A stretch of DNA of 64,000 nt from Sphingorhabdus sp. Alg231-15 (GCF_900149705.1 NZ_LT703001.1:1550001-1614000), one strand, 5' to 3'. Shown: positions 1 to 9,425, counted from the first letter of the stretch. Notes: a model not told the origin generated them from the sequence alone. Numbers and translations: made by a program.

Positions 1-404
1 CGCCAGCCGAGCTTGGCTGCCATAGGAAGGTTGGGCGGTGCAGCAAGGATCGCGAGCGCTCGGCGCAATCCTTCGCGATCGGCTTCCAATAGCTCCAGTC
101 GGGCCACTACCAGAGCCGTAATCCGTTCCCGGATTTTCATCGCACCCAATTCTTCATCGGAAAATCTCGCCGCCATGGCTTCGTCAACCGACTGAAACCA
201 AGCGTCAATCATATCGACAGTGCCTGCGTTAAACGCCAGTTCCGCCATCTCGGCATCAACACCCGTCATCTCGGCAGCAGCGGCAACCGCCTTTTCATTC
301 CAGCCATCAAAGGCCGCCTGCGAAGCTAACAGAGGCGCAAGATAAGCCCGCATCTCATCCAGCGTCGGGTCGTCTCGCAATGGTTTTCGCTTTTTTGGGT
401 GCAT
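1..404 (-). CDS. COQ9 family protein (3' part missing at window edge)
   Basis: Read on the minus strand from ATG at 404, this is an open frame of 134 codons running off the left edge, so the C-terminal part is absent. It begins MHPKKRKPLRDDPTLDEMR and is rich in Ala and acidic helices (for example FDGWNEKAV, AEMAELAF, MIDAWFQSVDEAMA, RITALVVARLELLE), which matches the alphaproteobacterial COQ9 family as I remember it. COQ9 is a lipid-binding helper of ubiquinone biosynthesis that presents intermediates to COQ7. In many relatives it is divergent from rpsU; here the divergent neighbour is an Old Yellow Enzyme 140 bp away. The family call rests on recalled similarity of the N-terminal half only. 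Confidence 0.75.
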   Translation of the reverse strand, partial: MHPKKRKPLRDDPTLDEMRAYLAPLLASQAAFDGWNEKAVAAAAEMTGVDAEMAELAFNAGTVDMIDAWFQSVDEAMAARFSDEELGAMKIRERITALVVARLELLEADREGLRRALAILAAPPNLPMAAKLGW

Positions 405-544
405 GTCTTGTGTTCCTTGCGCCAACGGAGGCCAATAAATACGATATAGGCTGAAAGAAAAGATTTTCAAAGCACTGCATTGCAAAACACCACTGGCCTC
501 AGTAGCTATTCATCAAGCAATTAAAAACGCGAAAGAGCAAATTT

Positions 545-1642
545 ATGAGCACATTATTTGACCCCATCACCCTTGGTGCGATTGAAGCCCCCAACCGTAT
601 GTTGATGGCTCCGCTGACCCGGTGCCGTTCGACAATGGAGCATGTACCGACACCAATTATGGGCGAATACTATGCTCAGCGCGCTGGCGCCGGGCTTATC
701 ATTTCAGAGGCTACCGGGATCAGCCAACAAGGTCTTGGCACACCCTTCGCGCCTGGTATCTGGAACGATGAACAGACCGAAGCATGGAAGCCGGTTGTTG
801 AGCAGGTTCACCAAGCGGGTGGGCGGATCATCTGCCAGCTCTGGCACATGGGCCGGATCGTGCACCCAGATTTTCTTGGCGGCGAAAAGCCGGTTTCTTC
901 ATCAGCTACCACCGCGCCGGGGAACGTCCGCACTTATCAGGGAAAGCGCGAATATGTCGAAGCGCGTCCACTGGAAGCGGATGAAATCCCCAGCTTGCTC
1001 GATGATTATACCAATGCTGCGGAAAACGCTAAAAAGGCAGGCTTTGATGGCGTACAATTGCATAGCGCAAATGGCTATCTGATCGATCAGTTCATCCGCT
1101 CAGGCACCAATTTCCGGACCGATCAATATGGCGGATCGATCGAAAACCGGATCCGACTGCTGGGCGAAGTTACGCAGCGACTGGTCGATGTCTGGGGCAG
1201 TGACCGGGTTTCCGTTCGGTTATCTCCCAATGGCGACTCACAGGGCGCGGATGACGCCACACCGATAGAAACCTTTACGGCAGCTGCCAAACTACTCGAC
1301 AGCATTGGCATTGCATTTCTGGAACTGCGTGAACCACCAGCACATGGTACATATGGCAATACCGATGTACCGCCGGTCAGCCCGAATATCCGTCCAGTGT
1401 TCAGCAAGCCGCTCGTACTGAACAGCGACTATTTCTATGACAATGCGACAGAGACTTTAGCAAACGACAAAGCCGACGCAATCAGCTTTGGCCGGACTTT
1501 CATGACCAATCCCGATCTGCCAGAGCGCTTCCGAGCAGGTGCGGAACTGAACCCGATCGACTTTACGCCATCATGGTATAGTCAGAGTGCGGAAGGTTAT
1601 GTGGATTATCCGACGATGGAACAGGCCAAAGCAACAGCCTGA
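545..1642 (+). CDS. Old Yellow Enzyme-type alkene reductase (NemA-like)
   Basis: A 365-residue FMN-dependent ene-reductase of the NemA/OYE family, which uses NAD(P)H to reduce activated C=C bonds or nitro and nitrate ester groups in the cytosol. Thr25 in PLTRCR is the usual FMN O4-tuning residue; His173 and Asn176 in HSANGYLIDQF are the substrate-anchoring pair and Tyr178 the proton donor. The end carries the FGRTFMTNPDLPER phosphate-binding segment. Full length for the family. ATG at 545 is supported by the standard OYE start (LFDPITLGAIEAPNR). It stands alone, divergent from COQ9 and convergent with rcdA. The physiological substrate cannot be read from the sequence. Confidence 0.93.
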   Translation: MSTLFDPITLGAIEAPNRMLMAPLTRCRSTMEHVPTPIMGEYYAQRAGAGLIISEATGISQQGLGTPFAPGIWNDEQTEAWKPVVEQVHQAGGRIICQLWHMGRIVHPDFLGGEKPVSSSATTAPGNVRTYQGKREYVEARPLEADEIPSLLDDYTNAAENAKKAGFDGVQLHSANGYLIDQFIRSGTNFRTDQYGGSIENRIRLLGEVTQRLVDVWGSDRVSVRLSPNGDSQGADDATPIETFTAAAKLLDSIGIAFLELREPPAHGTYGNTDVPPVSPNIRPVFSKPLVLNSDYFYDNATETLANDKADAISFGRTFMTNPDLPERFRAGAELNPIDFTPSWYSQSAEGYVDYPTMEQAKATA

Positions 1643-1660
1643 CACGAAAGCCTGCAAAAA

Positions 1661-2116
1661 TCAGAACGAACTTTGAAGCCGCCGGAACATATCATGTACT
1701 GGCGGCTCCACGACTTCCTGATATTCCAGCCGCGCCGACAAGCGCTGTAGACGCTGGAAAAGCTCTTCGCTGGCGTCAATAATCTGGCGAGCCTCTTCCG
1801 GAAACAGCTCAACCATTGGACCATCACTAGCTGCGGCATAGCCAAGCTCTCGACTGTGGTGCCACGCTTCTCCGTCAGTCAGATCTTCACCATGAAGTGC
1901 GCGCTGATTCAGCAACCATGCAATACAATGCATCAAACGTGTTGTGACTTTCAGCGACTCGCAAGAAAATGAAACCGATAGTGTCGCTTCGTCCTGGCAT
2001 TGCTCGCTGAACCGCCCCGACTCAAAATAGGACCGCGCCTCGTCCGCAAGCACCATCGCTTCGGTGTAGAGCGCATCCAGTAATTTGGGCGTAATCAATG
2101 CTTCGGTTTCAACCAT
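1661..2116 (-). CDS. rcdA: DUF1465 family protein, RcdA-type (regulator of CtrA degradation)
   Basis: A 151-residue, mostly helical acidic protein without signal peptide or membrane segment. The pattern SVSFSCESLKVTTRLMHCIAWLLNQRA followed by a C-terminal helix with FQRLQRLSARLE is that of the DUF1465/RcdA family as I recall it. In Caulobacter RcdA is a ClpXP adaptor component that works with CpdR and PopA to deliver CtrA for degradation at the G1-S transition. A GAGGAG ribosome binding site lies just before ATG 2116. Four TTAA-containing half sites (2154, 2176, 2221, 2242) lie in its upstream region. In Sphingomonadales the role in CtrA turnover is inferred, not known to me. Confidence 0.7.
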   Translation of the reverse strand: MVETEALITPKLLDALYTEAMVLADEARSYFESGRFSEQCQDEATLSVSFSCESLKVTTRLMHCIAWLLNQRALHGEDLTDGEAWHHSRELGYAAASDGPMVELFPEEARQIIDASEELFQRLQRLSARLEYQEVVEPPVHDMFRRLQSSF

Positions 2117-2274
2117 CCCGCTCCTCTAGCAAGATTTTCGGGTGAAATGACAGTTAAATTTCGCACCTCACAGGGTTAATATGTCACCTGTTTCAATGTG
2201 ATACGCCACAGATCAACCCGTTAATTGATGGATAGAAACGGTTAACGGGCTCAATCCGCCCGAAAGCTCTATAG

Positions 2275-2478
2275 TTAGGCGATAATATCCGGAATCAACT
2301 GGTTCTCGATCTGAATGATCCGGTCACGCAAATGCAATTTCCGTTTTTTTAAACGCGCAGCCCTCAGCTGATCATGGCCACCGGATTCCATCAAGGCCGT
2401 GATTGCGTCGTCCAGATCACGATGTTCAATCTTCAGCATTTCGAGCCGCTGCCGCAACTCCTGATCGCTTATCGCCAT
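2275..2478 (-). CDS. DUF465 (YdcH-like) small coiled-coil protein
   Basis: A 67-residue protein starting MAISDQELRQRLEMLK, almost entirely predicted coiled coil, with the family core EHRDLDDAI followed by LKKRKLHLRDRI. DUF465 proteins are widespread in alphaproteobacteria and have no settled function. I prefer ATG 2478 because it gives the usual family start; an upstream in-frame ATG at 2502 would add eight residues, and neither has a strong ribosome binding site. It shares its family with the plus-strand gene at 2668, so two DUF465 paralogues face away from each other across about 190 bp. Confidence 0.75.
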   Translation of the reverse strand: MAISDQELRQRLEMLKIEHRDLDDAITALMESGGHDQLRAARLKKRKLHLRDRIIQIENQLIPDIIA

Positions 2479-2667
2479 ATTGGATCCATTCGCCCCTTGC
2501 ATGCCTGCAATAAATTTGTAATCTTTACCCTATTCATGGATCATGTCGAAACCAAGACAATTATACCATGATGTTCGTCGGCAGCTTAATGGTAAGCGCA
2601 CGATAGAATGAAAGGGACACCCGCAACCACTTTCAACCAACAACTATATAATAATCAGGAGAATATT

Positions 2668-2826
2668 ATGGATCAGAATCATGTGTCAGCCCTGCGCGGA
2701 AAGCACGAAGCCCTCGACCGCAAAATCAGCGAAGAAGAGGCCCGCCCGGTTCCAGATACGATTCGAATCCATGACCTGAAAAAGCAAAAATTGCGGCTGA
2801 AAGACGAATTGCTGGCAGAAGCCTGA
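2668..2826 (+). CDS. DUF465 (YdcH-like) mini-protein
   Basis: A 52-residue protein with the compact DUF465 layout: HVSALRGKHEALDRKISEE, a short Pro-containing turn (RPVPDT), then HDLKKQKLRLKDELLAEA. Both halves should form an antiparallel helical hairpin. The start at 2668 is fixed by AGGAG at 2658-2662; a more upstream ATG at 2608 lacks such a site and would add non-family residues. Cytosolic; function unknown. It is the shorter paralogue of the divergent gene at 2275-2478. Confidence 0.8.
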   Translation: MDQNHVSALRGKHEALDRKISEEEARPVPDTIRIHDLKKQKLRLKDELLAEA

Positions 2827-2987
2827 CCTCTCTTTTTCAATAACGAAATATGTGCTGCATCGCGGCCAAAACATACCCGCCACATGGTGAGGCTATGGAG
2901 TTTTGAAATAAGCTAATTTTTTCAGGCCCTTGACTTGCACTTGTCTTTCTACAAAGCTGTAAAAGTAGCATCAGAGAGGCATTCCCC

Positions 2988-4007
2988 ATGACCACAAACC
3001 AGATATGGTATTTACGCAAGCGTCCTGTCGGCAAGATTGCGGACGGTGATCTTGAGCTCGTCACGGAAGAAATGGCCGACCTGGCGCCTGATATGGTGCG
3101 GGTGCGGACCATCTATCTCTCGCTTGATCCGACAAATCGGATTTGGATGAGCGACATGGACGGCTATCTGCCGCCGGTTCCGATTGATGACCCGATGCGC
3201 GGTGGTGGTATTGGAGTTGTCGAAGAAAGCAATTTTGATGCCGTGCCAGTTGGCTCGCTGATCAATACCGGTCTTTCCACATGGGCCCTTTATAATGATA
3301 TTCCCGGTGGTATGGCGAATGTGCTGCCGGCTATCCCTGGTGTTCCTCTTACAGCCTATATGGGCCCCTTGGGCGCAACTGGGATGACAGCCTATTTCGG
3401 GTTGACTGACATAGGCAAACCGAAAGAGGGGGATACACTTGTGGTCTCGGCGGCGGCCGGAGCAGTTGGTTCCATGGTTGGACAGATCGGAAAGATACAT
3501 GGATGCCGTGTCGTCGGCATTGCAGGCTCTGACGACAAATGCCAATGGCTTACCGAAGAAGCAGGCTTTGATGCGGCGATCAATTACAAGACGGAGGACG
3601 TCGGGGCAGCGCTCGACAAACATTGCCCCAACGGAATTGATATCAACTTTGAAAATGTTGGCGGCGAGATCATGGATGCCGTGATCGCACGACTGAACGA
3701 CTTCTCTCGCATGCCCCTCTGTGGTTTGATTTCGACTTACAACGACAAGGACGGATCACTGGGCCCTTCCAATTTCGCTAATCTGTTGATGCGGCGCACC
3801 ACTCTACGCGGCTTCATCATTCTCGATTATTTCGATCGCTTCCCGGAAGGAGCGCAGGCCATGGCCGGCTGGCTGATGGAAGGGCGCATCAAGTTCGAGA
3901 CGGATGTTGTGCAAGGGATTGAAAATGCCCCGGCGTCACTGGATCGTCTGTTTACAGGTGCCAATCTGGGTAAGCTTGCGGTGCAACTCGGGCCGGAGCC
4001 GGACTAA
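2988..4007 (+). CDS. Zinc-free MDR-family NADP-dependent oxidoreductase (CurA/PTGR-like)
   Basis: A 339-residue medium-chain dehydrogenase/reductase of the CurA/leukotriene B4 12-hydroxydehydrogenase branch. The N-terminal GroES-like half contains the family signature YLSLDPTNRIWM and runs to about residue 120; the Rossmann half carries the nucleotide-binding loop AAAGAVGSMVGQIGK near residue 155 and the ENVGGE signature near 225. It lacks the Cys/His zinc ligands of alcohol dehydrogenases, as expected. Such enzymes reduce the alpha,beta double bond of enones with NADPH. With the Old Yellow Enzyme 1.3 kb upstream this gives two unrelated ene-reductases in the first 4 kb. Monocistronic by spacing. 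Substrate unknown. Confidence 0.9.
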   Translation: MTTNQIWYLRKRPVGKIADGDLELVTEEMADLAPDMVRVRTIYLSLDPTNRIWMSDMDGYLPPVPIDDPMRGGGIGVVEESNFDAVPVGSLINTGLSTWALYNDIPGGMANVLPAIPGVPLTAYMGPLGATGMTAYFGLTDIGKPKEGDTLVVSAAAGAVGSMVGQIGKIHGCRVVGIAGSDDKCQWLTEEAGFDAAINYKTEDVGAALDKHCPNGIDINFENVGGEIMDAVIARLNDFSRMPLCGLISTYNDKDGSLGPSNFANLLMRRTTLRGFIILDYFDRFPEGAQAMAGWLMEGRIKFETDVVQGIENAPASLDRLFTGANLGKLAVQLGPEPD

Positions 4008-4110
4008 TGTCAGCCTAATTCCGGAAAAAAGCATATGGTGACATGCACTTTTTCGACGTTAGCCTGTTTTGCATATCGCACCCTTGGCTGATCTCTGCTA
4101 GATCACCATC

Positions 4111-6393
4111 ATGGCCACCAAACATACGTCCAGCCCTGTAACCGCTCGTAACATTCTAACCGGGCTCCGGTCGATCATGGCTTCTCCCGGCAACGCACAG
4201 ACAAAGCTCAATCATGTCGTGGAAACCATTGCCGAAGCTGTCAGTAGTGAGGTCTGTTCGATATATTTGCGGCGTGAAGGCGTGCTCGAACTCTATGCTA
4301 CACGCGGCCTGAATCAAGAAGCGGTCCATGTCACCAAATTGGCTTTTGGTGAAGGGTTGACCGGCTATATCGCCAAAAATGTGGAAACGCTGAACCTCGA
4401 TGAGGCGGCCAGCCATCCTGACTTCCAATATCGTCCGGAAACCGGTGAGGAAAAATTCCACAGCTTTGCCGGCGTTCCGATCATTCGTAATAAGCAGGCA
4501 GTTGGCGTTTTATGTGCTCAACATATGGAGCCGCGCAAATATTCCGAGGAAGAAATTGAGTCCTTTCAGACTGCCGCCATGGTGCTTTCGGAACTGATCG
4601 CCAATGCGGAGTTGATTGATGAGGATTCAGTCGATGCCCCGCAAGCCCATCATGACGGCGCAGACCGGTTGGCTGGACTGCAACTGGTTAAGGGCAAAGC
4701 CAGTGGATATGCTGTCTTCCATCAGCCGCGCGTGAAAATTGAGCATACCGTGGCCGAGGACACCGAAGCTGAACGCCACCGCGTCTATTCGGCTTTTGAC
4801 AAGATGCGCGATCAGATTGATCATATGACCAATCAAGCCGAATTTGGCGTTGGCGGCGAGCATGAAGAAGTTTTGCAAACCTACAAGATGTTTGCCTATG
4901 ACGAGGGCTGGAGCCGCCGGATCAACGAAGCGATTGATAGCGGCCTGACCGCAGAAGCCGCGATCGAGCGCGTGCAGCAACATACCCGTATGCGGATGCG
5001 CCAGATTGACGATGCCTTACTCGCCGAGCGGATGCATGATCTGGAAGATTTGGCTAACCGTCTGCTGCGCATTGTCTCTGGTCAGATGGGCACAGCGGCG
5101 ACCATGGGCTTGCGGCAGGACACGATATTGGTCGCCCGCAATCTGGGACCTGCAGAATTGCTGGAATATGATCGCCGGCGGCTCAAGGGCGTGGTGCTGG
5201 AAGAAGGATCGCTGACCGCGCATGTGACGATTATCGCCCGCGCGATGGATATCCCGATCCTGGGTCAGGTGAAGAATGTCCGCCAGATCGTCCGCGAGAA
5301 TGATCATCTGCTGCTTAATGTCGATGACAATGCTCTGTTTGTCCGGCCCAGTCCGTCGATGGAAGATGCGTTTGAGACCCAGATTGAACTAACTCAGAAA
5401 AAGCGCGCCGCCTACACGGAGTTAAAGGATAAGGAATCGGTTACAAAAGACGGCACACGGATCACCTTGAACATCAATGCCGGCCTGCGCGACGACATGG
5501 CGATGCTCAATCTGACAGGTGCCGATGGTATCGGTCTGTTTCGCACGGAGTTTCAGTTTCTCGTTGCTGCCAATATGCCGGGCCGCGCCGGACAGTTGCG
5601 CTTTTACCGCGATGTGCTCGATGCTGCTGGCAACAAACCCGTAGTCTTCCGCACCGTCGACATTGGCGGAGACAAACCACTCCCCTATTTTCAGGCGAGC
5701 GAAGTGAAAGAGGAAAATCCGGCGATGGGCTGGCGTGCGCTGCGCATCGGGCTGGAACGGGATGCGTTGATGAAAGTGCAGGCGCGCGCACTTATCGAGG
5801 CCGCGGCCGGGCGAAAGCTCAACGTGATGTTCCCGATGATCGCCGAACCCTGGGAATTTGATGAAGCCAAAGCGGTATTCGAAAAGCAGATCGAATTTCT
5901 GCGCAACCGAAAAAAGCAATTGCCGCTGTCGATCCGCTATGGCGCAATGCTGGAAGTGCCAGCGTTGGCCGAATGTCTTGACCAGATGGCGACCCGGCTT
6001 GATTTCCTCTCAATCGGCACCAATGATCTCACCCAGTTTCTATTTGCCGCCGATCGCAGCAACCCAAAATTGGCGGAACGGTTCGATTGGCTGAGCCCCG
6101 CTGTATTGCGCTTCATTGGCCGTGTGGCCAGACAATCCGATGATCTCGGTATTGAGTTGAGCGTATGCGGTGAAATGGGCGGGCGCCCGTTGGAGGCTTT
6201 GGCGCTCCTGTGTTTGGGTATCAGACGTTTATCCATTACGCCGGCATCGGTTGGACCGATCAAGGCGATGGTGCGTTCGCTTGATCTGAGCGTGGCGCAA
6301 GAACAGCTGCAAGAGATTTTGTCTGATCCGCCAAACGACCCGAGAGCGGCCTTCCGACAATGGGCTGAAGAGCAGGCGATAGACCTGGGCTGA
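4111..6393 (+). CDS. ptsP: Phosphoenolpyruvate-protein phosphotransferase PtsP (enzyme I-Ntr)
   Basis: At 760 residues this has the PtsP layout: a GAF sensor domain (about residues 25-170, with SSEVCSIYLRREG and FAGVPIIRNKQAVGVL), the PEP-utiliser N domain, the phospho-histidine domain and the TIM-barrel PEP-binding domain. His371 in GSLTAHVTIIARAM is the phosphorylated residue. The barrel holds TVDIGGDKPLPYF, MFPMIAEPWEF, GAMLEVPALA and the C-terminal SVCGEMGG signature. PtsP starts the nitrogen PTS, passing phosphate to NPr and then EIIA-Ntr, which controls regulatory processes rather than sugar import. The GAF domain in homologues senses glutamine. The start ATG 4111 lacks a clear ribosome binding site. 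No ptsO or ptsN lies in the window. Confidence 0.96.
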   Translation: MATKHTSSPVTARNILTGLRSIMASPGNAQTKLNHVVETIAEAVSSEVCSIYLRREGVLELYATRGLNQEAVHVTKLAFGEGLTGYIAKNVETLNLDEAASHPDFQYRPETGEEKFHSFAGVPIIRNKQAVGVLCAQHMEPRKYSEEEIESFQTAAMVLSELIANAELIDEDSVDAPQAHHDGADRLAGLQLVKGKASGYAVFHQPRVKIEHTVAEDTEAERHRVYSAFDKMRDQIDHMTNQAEFGVGGEHEEVLQTYKMFAYDEGWSRRINEAIDSGLTAEAAIERVQQHTRMRMRQIDDALLAERMHDLEDLANRLLRIVSGQMGTAATMGLRQDTILVARNLGPAELLEYDRRRLKGVVLEEGSLTAHVTIIARAMDIPILGQVKNVRQIVRENDHLLLNVDDNALFVRPSPSMEDAFETQIELTQKKRAAYTELKDKESVTKDGTRITLNINAGLRDDMAMLNLTGADGIGLFRTEFQFLVAANMPGRAGQLRFYRDVLDAAGNKPVVFRTVDIGGDKPLPYFQASEVKEENPAMGWRALRIGLERDALMKVQARALIEAAAGRKLNVMFPMIAEPWEFDEAKAVFEKQIEFLRNRKKQLPLSIRYGAMLEVPALAECLDQMATRLDFLSIGTNDLTQFLFAADRSNPKLAERFDWLSPAVLRFIGRVARQSDDLGIELSVCGEMGGRPLEALALLCLGIRRLSITPASVGPIKAMVRSLDLSVAQEQLQEILSDPPNDPRAAFRQWAEEQAIDLG

Positions 6394-6580
6394 TAACCGC
6401 CCGTCTGGAGAAGATGTAATAACTTGTATCGGCATGATCGGCCGTACGCGCTGGTCCTTGGCGGGATAAACATCGGAAAGCCCAGGGATCGTGATAATCA
6501 TTGACTTTTCATTGCTCTAGTGGCTTCTTCTTGCGGATAGTATTAATCGGGGTCGCACCGCGAACCGGCCGAAGGAGAGT

Positions 6581-7459
6581 ATGATGGCCGAAGAGAATGA
6601 CGCAGAAGAATTGGACCAGGATAATGCCGAGCTGAACCTGCACAGCGTTGGCGAAATGCTGCGCCATGCGCGGGAACAGAAAAATCTGGGTATCGAGGAC
6701 ATTGCCAAGACGACGCGCATTCCACAGCGCCATCTGGAATCAATAGAATCTGGCGATTTTGCAGCTTTGCCAGGTCGCACTTATGCGATCGGTTTCGCAA
6801 AATCCTACGCCCGGACGGTTGGTTTGAGTGAAGTGACGATTGGCAGCCAACTCCGCGAAGAAATGGATGATCAGGGGCACAGCGCCTATGAGCCGGAAAC
6901 AAGCGGCTATTCACCGGCCAATCCCAGCAGTATTCCGCCCAAATATCTCGCATGGACAGCCGCAGGCATCGCCGCCATCTTGCTTGTCGGATTTCTGGTT
7001 TGGCGGACGCTGTTTCTCGAACCAGGTGATTTCATGGACGGCAGTTCTGACGCAGAATTTGTCGAAGGTGGTGGCGAGCTCGAGAGTGGTCTGGATGGAA
7101 CAATTGAGCCTGTTGGCCCAACACCTTCTGCGACCGGCGCAGTCGTGCTGACCGCTACCGAAACTGTCTGGTTGAAAATATATGATGAAGATGGCGAGCG
7201 GCTATTTGAGAAGGAGATGACGGCAGGCGAACAATATTCAGTTCCTGCTGATGCCAAGGGTCCGCAAATCCTGACCGGACGGCCAGACGCCTTAACGGTC
7301 ACAATTGATGGTGCGGTCGTTCCTCCTCTCGGAACTGCTGACCGGACAATCAAGGATGTCGGCATCAGCGCTGCCGCGCTGCTTGGACGCAGCGATCCCG
7401 GCGGATCGGCGACCGGCACTGGTGATGAGGCCGCAGGCAATCAGTCCAGCACGCAATAG
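6581..7459 (+). CDS. RodZ-like protein: HTH domain, membrane anchor, DUF4115
   Basis: A 292-residue bitopic membrane protein. Residues 20-95 form a Xre-type helix-turn-helix (VGEMLRHAREQKNLGIEDIAKTT, then RTYAIGFAKSYAR), typical of RodZ, where it contacts MreB rather than DNA. One transmembrane segment lies at about 120-142, followed by a low-complexity linker and a periplasmic C-terminal DUF4115 beta domain (LTATETVWLKIYDEDGERLFEK, then LTGRPDALTVTIDG). GAAGGAG at 6571-6577 fixes the start at 6581. RodZ links the MreB cytoskeleton to the elongasome. It precedes cpoB by 100 bp. In related genomes such genes often sit next to ispG, which is not here. Confidence 0.8.
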   Translation: MMAEENDAEELDQDNAELNLHSVGEMLRHAREQKNLGIEDIAKTTRIPQRHLESIESGDFAALPGRTYAIGFAKSYARTVGLSEVTIGSQLREEMDDQGHSAYEPETSGYSPANPSSIPPKYLAWTAAGIAAILLVGFLVWRTLFLEPGDFMDGSSDAEFVEGGGELESGLDGTIEPVGPTPSATGAVVLTATETVWLKIYDEDGERLFEKEMTAGEQYSVPADAKGPQILTGRPDALTVTIDGAVVPPLGTADRTIKDVGISAAALLGRSDPGGSATGTGDEAAGNQSSTQ

Positions 7460-7561
7460 CGGCGCCATCCGAACGCCTGTTGTCGCGATTAATCACCGTA
7501 AATCTATTTACTTTCCCAAGGTATCTATGGTTAACACGGTGCTATTATTTGGAGGTTCCCT

Positions 7562-8452
7562 ATGAAGTCCGTGATATTATCCACTTTAGGCGCAACGCTA
7601 ACTGCTGGCCTACTGGTTGCCAGCCCGGTTGCGGCACAGGACAGCAATGTTGGTAAGCGTGTCGATCGGTTGGAAAGTGAAATGCGGGCGGTTCAGCGCA
7701 AAGTATTCCCGGGCGGCTCTTCAAGATTTTTTGAACCTGAAATCAGGCCAGATGCAGCAAGTCCCGTGACGCCGTCGACCACAACATCTGCGGTATCCGA
7801 TCTTATCGCACGGGTCGACACATTGGAACGCAGCCTGGCATCGCTCACCGATCAGGTCGAGCAAAATGGCTTCCGATTACAACAGATTGAGGACAAGATG
7901 GCAGCAGCAGTGCCACCGGTCAGTACCAATCCAGGCGCATTGTCGACCACCCCGTCTGGTGATCCCAGTGCCACAGCAACCGGAAGCGGAGCATCTGCTG
8001 CAGCAACTCCTGATCCTGAGCGTGTAAGCGGGGTGGCTTCGATTGTGATGCCCGACACTGGCGATGCTGGTGAAGATTCCTACATTTACGGATATCGGTT
8101 GTGGGCAGCCAAATATTATCCCGAAGCACAGGCACAGCTTAAAAAGGCGGCCGAAGAGCATCCCAATCACCGCCGCGCGAGCTTTGCCAAAAACCTGCTC
8201 GGTCGTGCCTATCTGGATGATGGCAAACCAGCGCTGGCTTCGGTTGCGCTTTACGAAAACTATCAGGAATTGCCACGCGGCGAACGGGCGCCTGACAGCC
8301 TGTACTTCCTGAGCACCGCCTTGGTACAACTGGACAAAAAAGCCGATGCATGCCGGGTACTCTCTGAGTTACAAGACGTTTATCCAAGCGCAGCATCGGG
8401 CCGCCTGAACGCCCGCGTTGCATCTGGAAAGGCAGCGGCAGATTGCAGTTGA
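7562..8452 (+). CDS. cpoB: Periplasmic TPR protein CpoB/YbgF (Tol-Pal associated)
   Basis: A 296-residue protein with a Sec signal peptide (cleavage after PVAAQ, about residue 25), an N-terminal coiled coil (VGKRVDRLESEMRAVQRKV and VDTLERSLASLTDQVEQN), a Pro/Thr/Ser/Ala-rich linker and C-terminal TPR-like repeats (YGYRLWAAKYYPEAQAQLKKAAEEHPNH, then RASFAKNLLGRAYLDDG, and a YFLSTALVQLDKKADACRVL repeat). This is the YbgF/CpoB architecture, which coordinates PBP1b and Tol during septal wall synthesis. A strong GGAGG precedes ATG 7562. It leads the cpoB-tilS-ftsH group that in many alphaproteobacteria follows pal directly; here pal lies about 35 kb away. Confidence 0.85.
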   Translation: MKSVILSTLGATLTAGLLVASPVAAQDSNVGKRVDRLESEMRAVQRKVFPGGSSRFFEPEIRPDAASPVTPSTTTSAVSDLIARVDTLERSLASLTDQVEQNGFRLQQIEDKMAAAVPPVSTNPGALSTTPSGDPSATATGSGASAAATPDPERVSGVASIVMPDTGDAGEDSYIYGYRLWAAKYYPEAQAQLKKAAEEHPNHRRASFAKNLLGRAYLDDGKPALASVALYENYQELPRGERAPDSLYFLSTALVQLDKKADACRVLSELQDVYPSAASGRLNARVASGKAAADCS

Positions 8453-8477
8453 TCCTCAAAGCAGCCTGTAAAACAGC

Positions 8478-9425
8478 ATGACGGGCAATGCGCCTGCCAA
8501 CCGCTTTCGTGAGGCGGTGCTGGCGCTTGTCCCGGATTTTGAGAAAACTGATGACAAAATGGGCCTTGCCGTTTCAGGCGGCCCCGATAGCCTTGCGCTT
8601 CTGCTCCTGGCTCATGAGAATTTTCCCGGCCGGATCGCCGCTGCCACGGTCGATCACGGACTGCGCCCTGAAGCCCACGAGGAATGCAAATTTGTCGCCA
8701 GCCTTTGCGCAGCGCGCAACATTCCCCACCAGATTCTGAAACCCTCCACTCCCATTCGCGGCAGCATTCAGGTTGAAGCGCGCAAAGCGCGATACTCTTT
8801 GCTCAATGGCTGGCTGGAACACCAAAACATTGCCCTGCTCGCAACGGCTCACCATGCCGATGACCAGCTCGAAACACTGATCATGCGGATATTGCGCGGC
8901 AGCGGTATCGACGGCATGTCGGCGATCCGCGCCAGACGTGGTCATATTATCCGGCCACTGCTCCCCTTTTCAAAGGAAATGTTGATCCAGTTCGTCACTG
9001 CGCAAGGCATCACTCCCATTGATGATCCATCCAATAAGGACCAGAGCTTTGATCGCGTCCGGGTGCGGGAGGTATTGTCGAAATTGTCCGGCTTTGATGT
9101 CGGGCTCGCCAGTCAGAGCGCAGCGGCGCTGGACGATGCACGCACCGCGATCCATTGGATGGTTGACGAATTGGCAATGACCCATATCCGGCAAACAGAT
9201 GACGGATGTACGCTCGACAAATATGATTTTCCGCACGAAATTGTCCGACGACTGCTGTTGAAATGCCTACATATCTGCGATCCGTCATTATCACCGCGTG
9301 GCAGCCAGCTGGAACCGTTGATCAGAGGTCTCACGCAAGGTGAGACGCTGACCATTGGCAATATATTGTGCAAAGGCGGGTTAACCTGGACCTTTGCTCC
9401 TGCGCCAAAACGGAACAATAGCTAA
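8478..9425 (+). CDS. tilS: tRNA(Ile)-lysidine synthetase TilS
   Basis: A 315-residue N-type ATP pyrophosphatase. The PP-loop SGGPDS occupies residues 33-38, followed by the family features VDHGLRPEAHEE, TAHHADDQLET (near 130) and LRGSGIDGMSAI. TilS adds lysine to C34 of the minor tRNA(Ile), changing its reading from AUG to AUA, and is essential. The protein is short compared with the E. coli enzyme and keeps only the catalytic domain with a short C-terminal extension, which is usual in alphaproteobacteria. It starts 25 bp after cpoB, and ftsH follows 157 bp later. Confidence 0.95.
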   Translation: MTGNAPANRFREAVLALVPDFEKTDDKMGLAVSGGPDSLALLLLAHENFPGRIAAATVDHGLRPEAHEECKFVASLCAARNIPHQILKPSTPIRGSIQVEARKARYSLLNGWLEHQNIALLATAHHADDQLETLIMRILRGSGIDGMSAIRARRGHIIRPLLPFSKEMLIQFVTAQGITPIDDPSNKDQSFDRVRVREVLSKLSGFDVGLASQSAAALDDARTAIHWMVDELAMTHIRQTDDGCTLDKYDFPHEIVRRLLLKCLHICDPSLSPRGSQLEPLIRGLTQGETLTIGNILCKGGLTWTFAPAPKRNNS

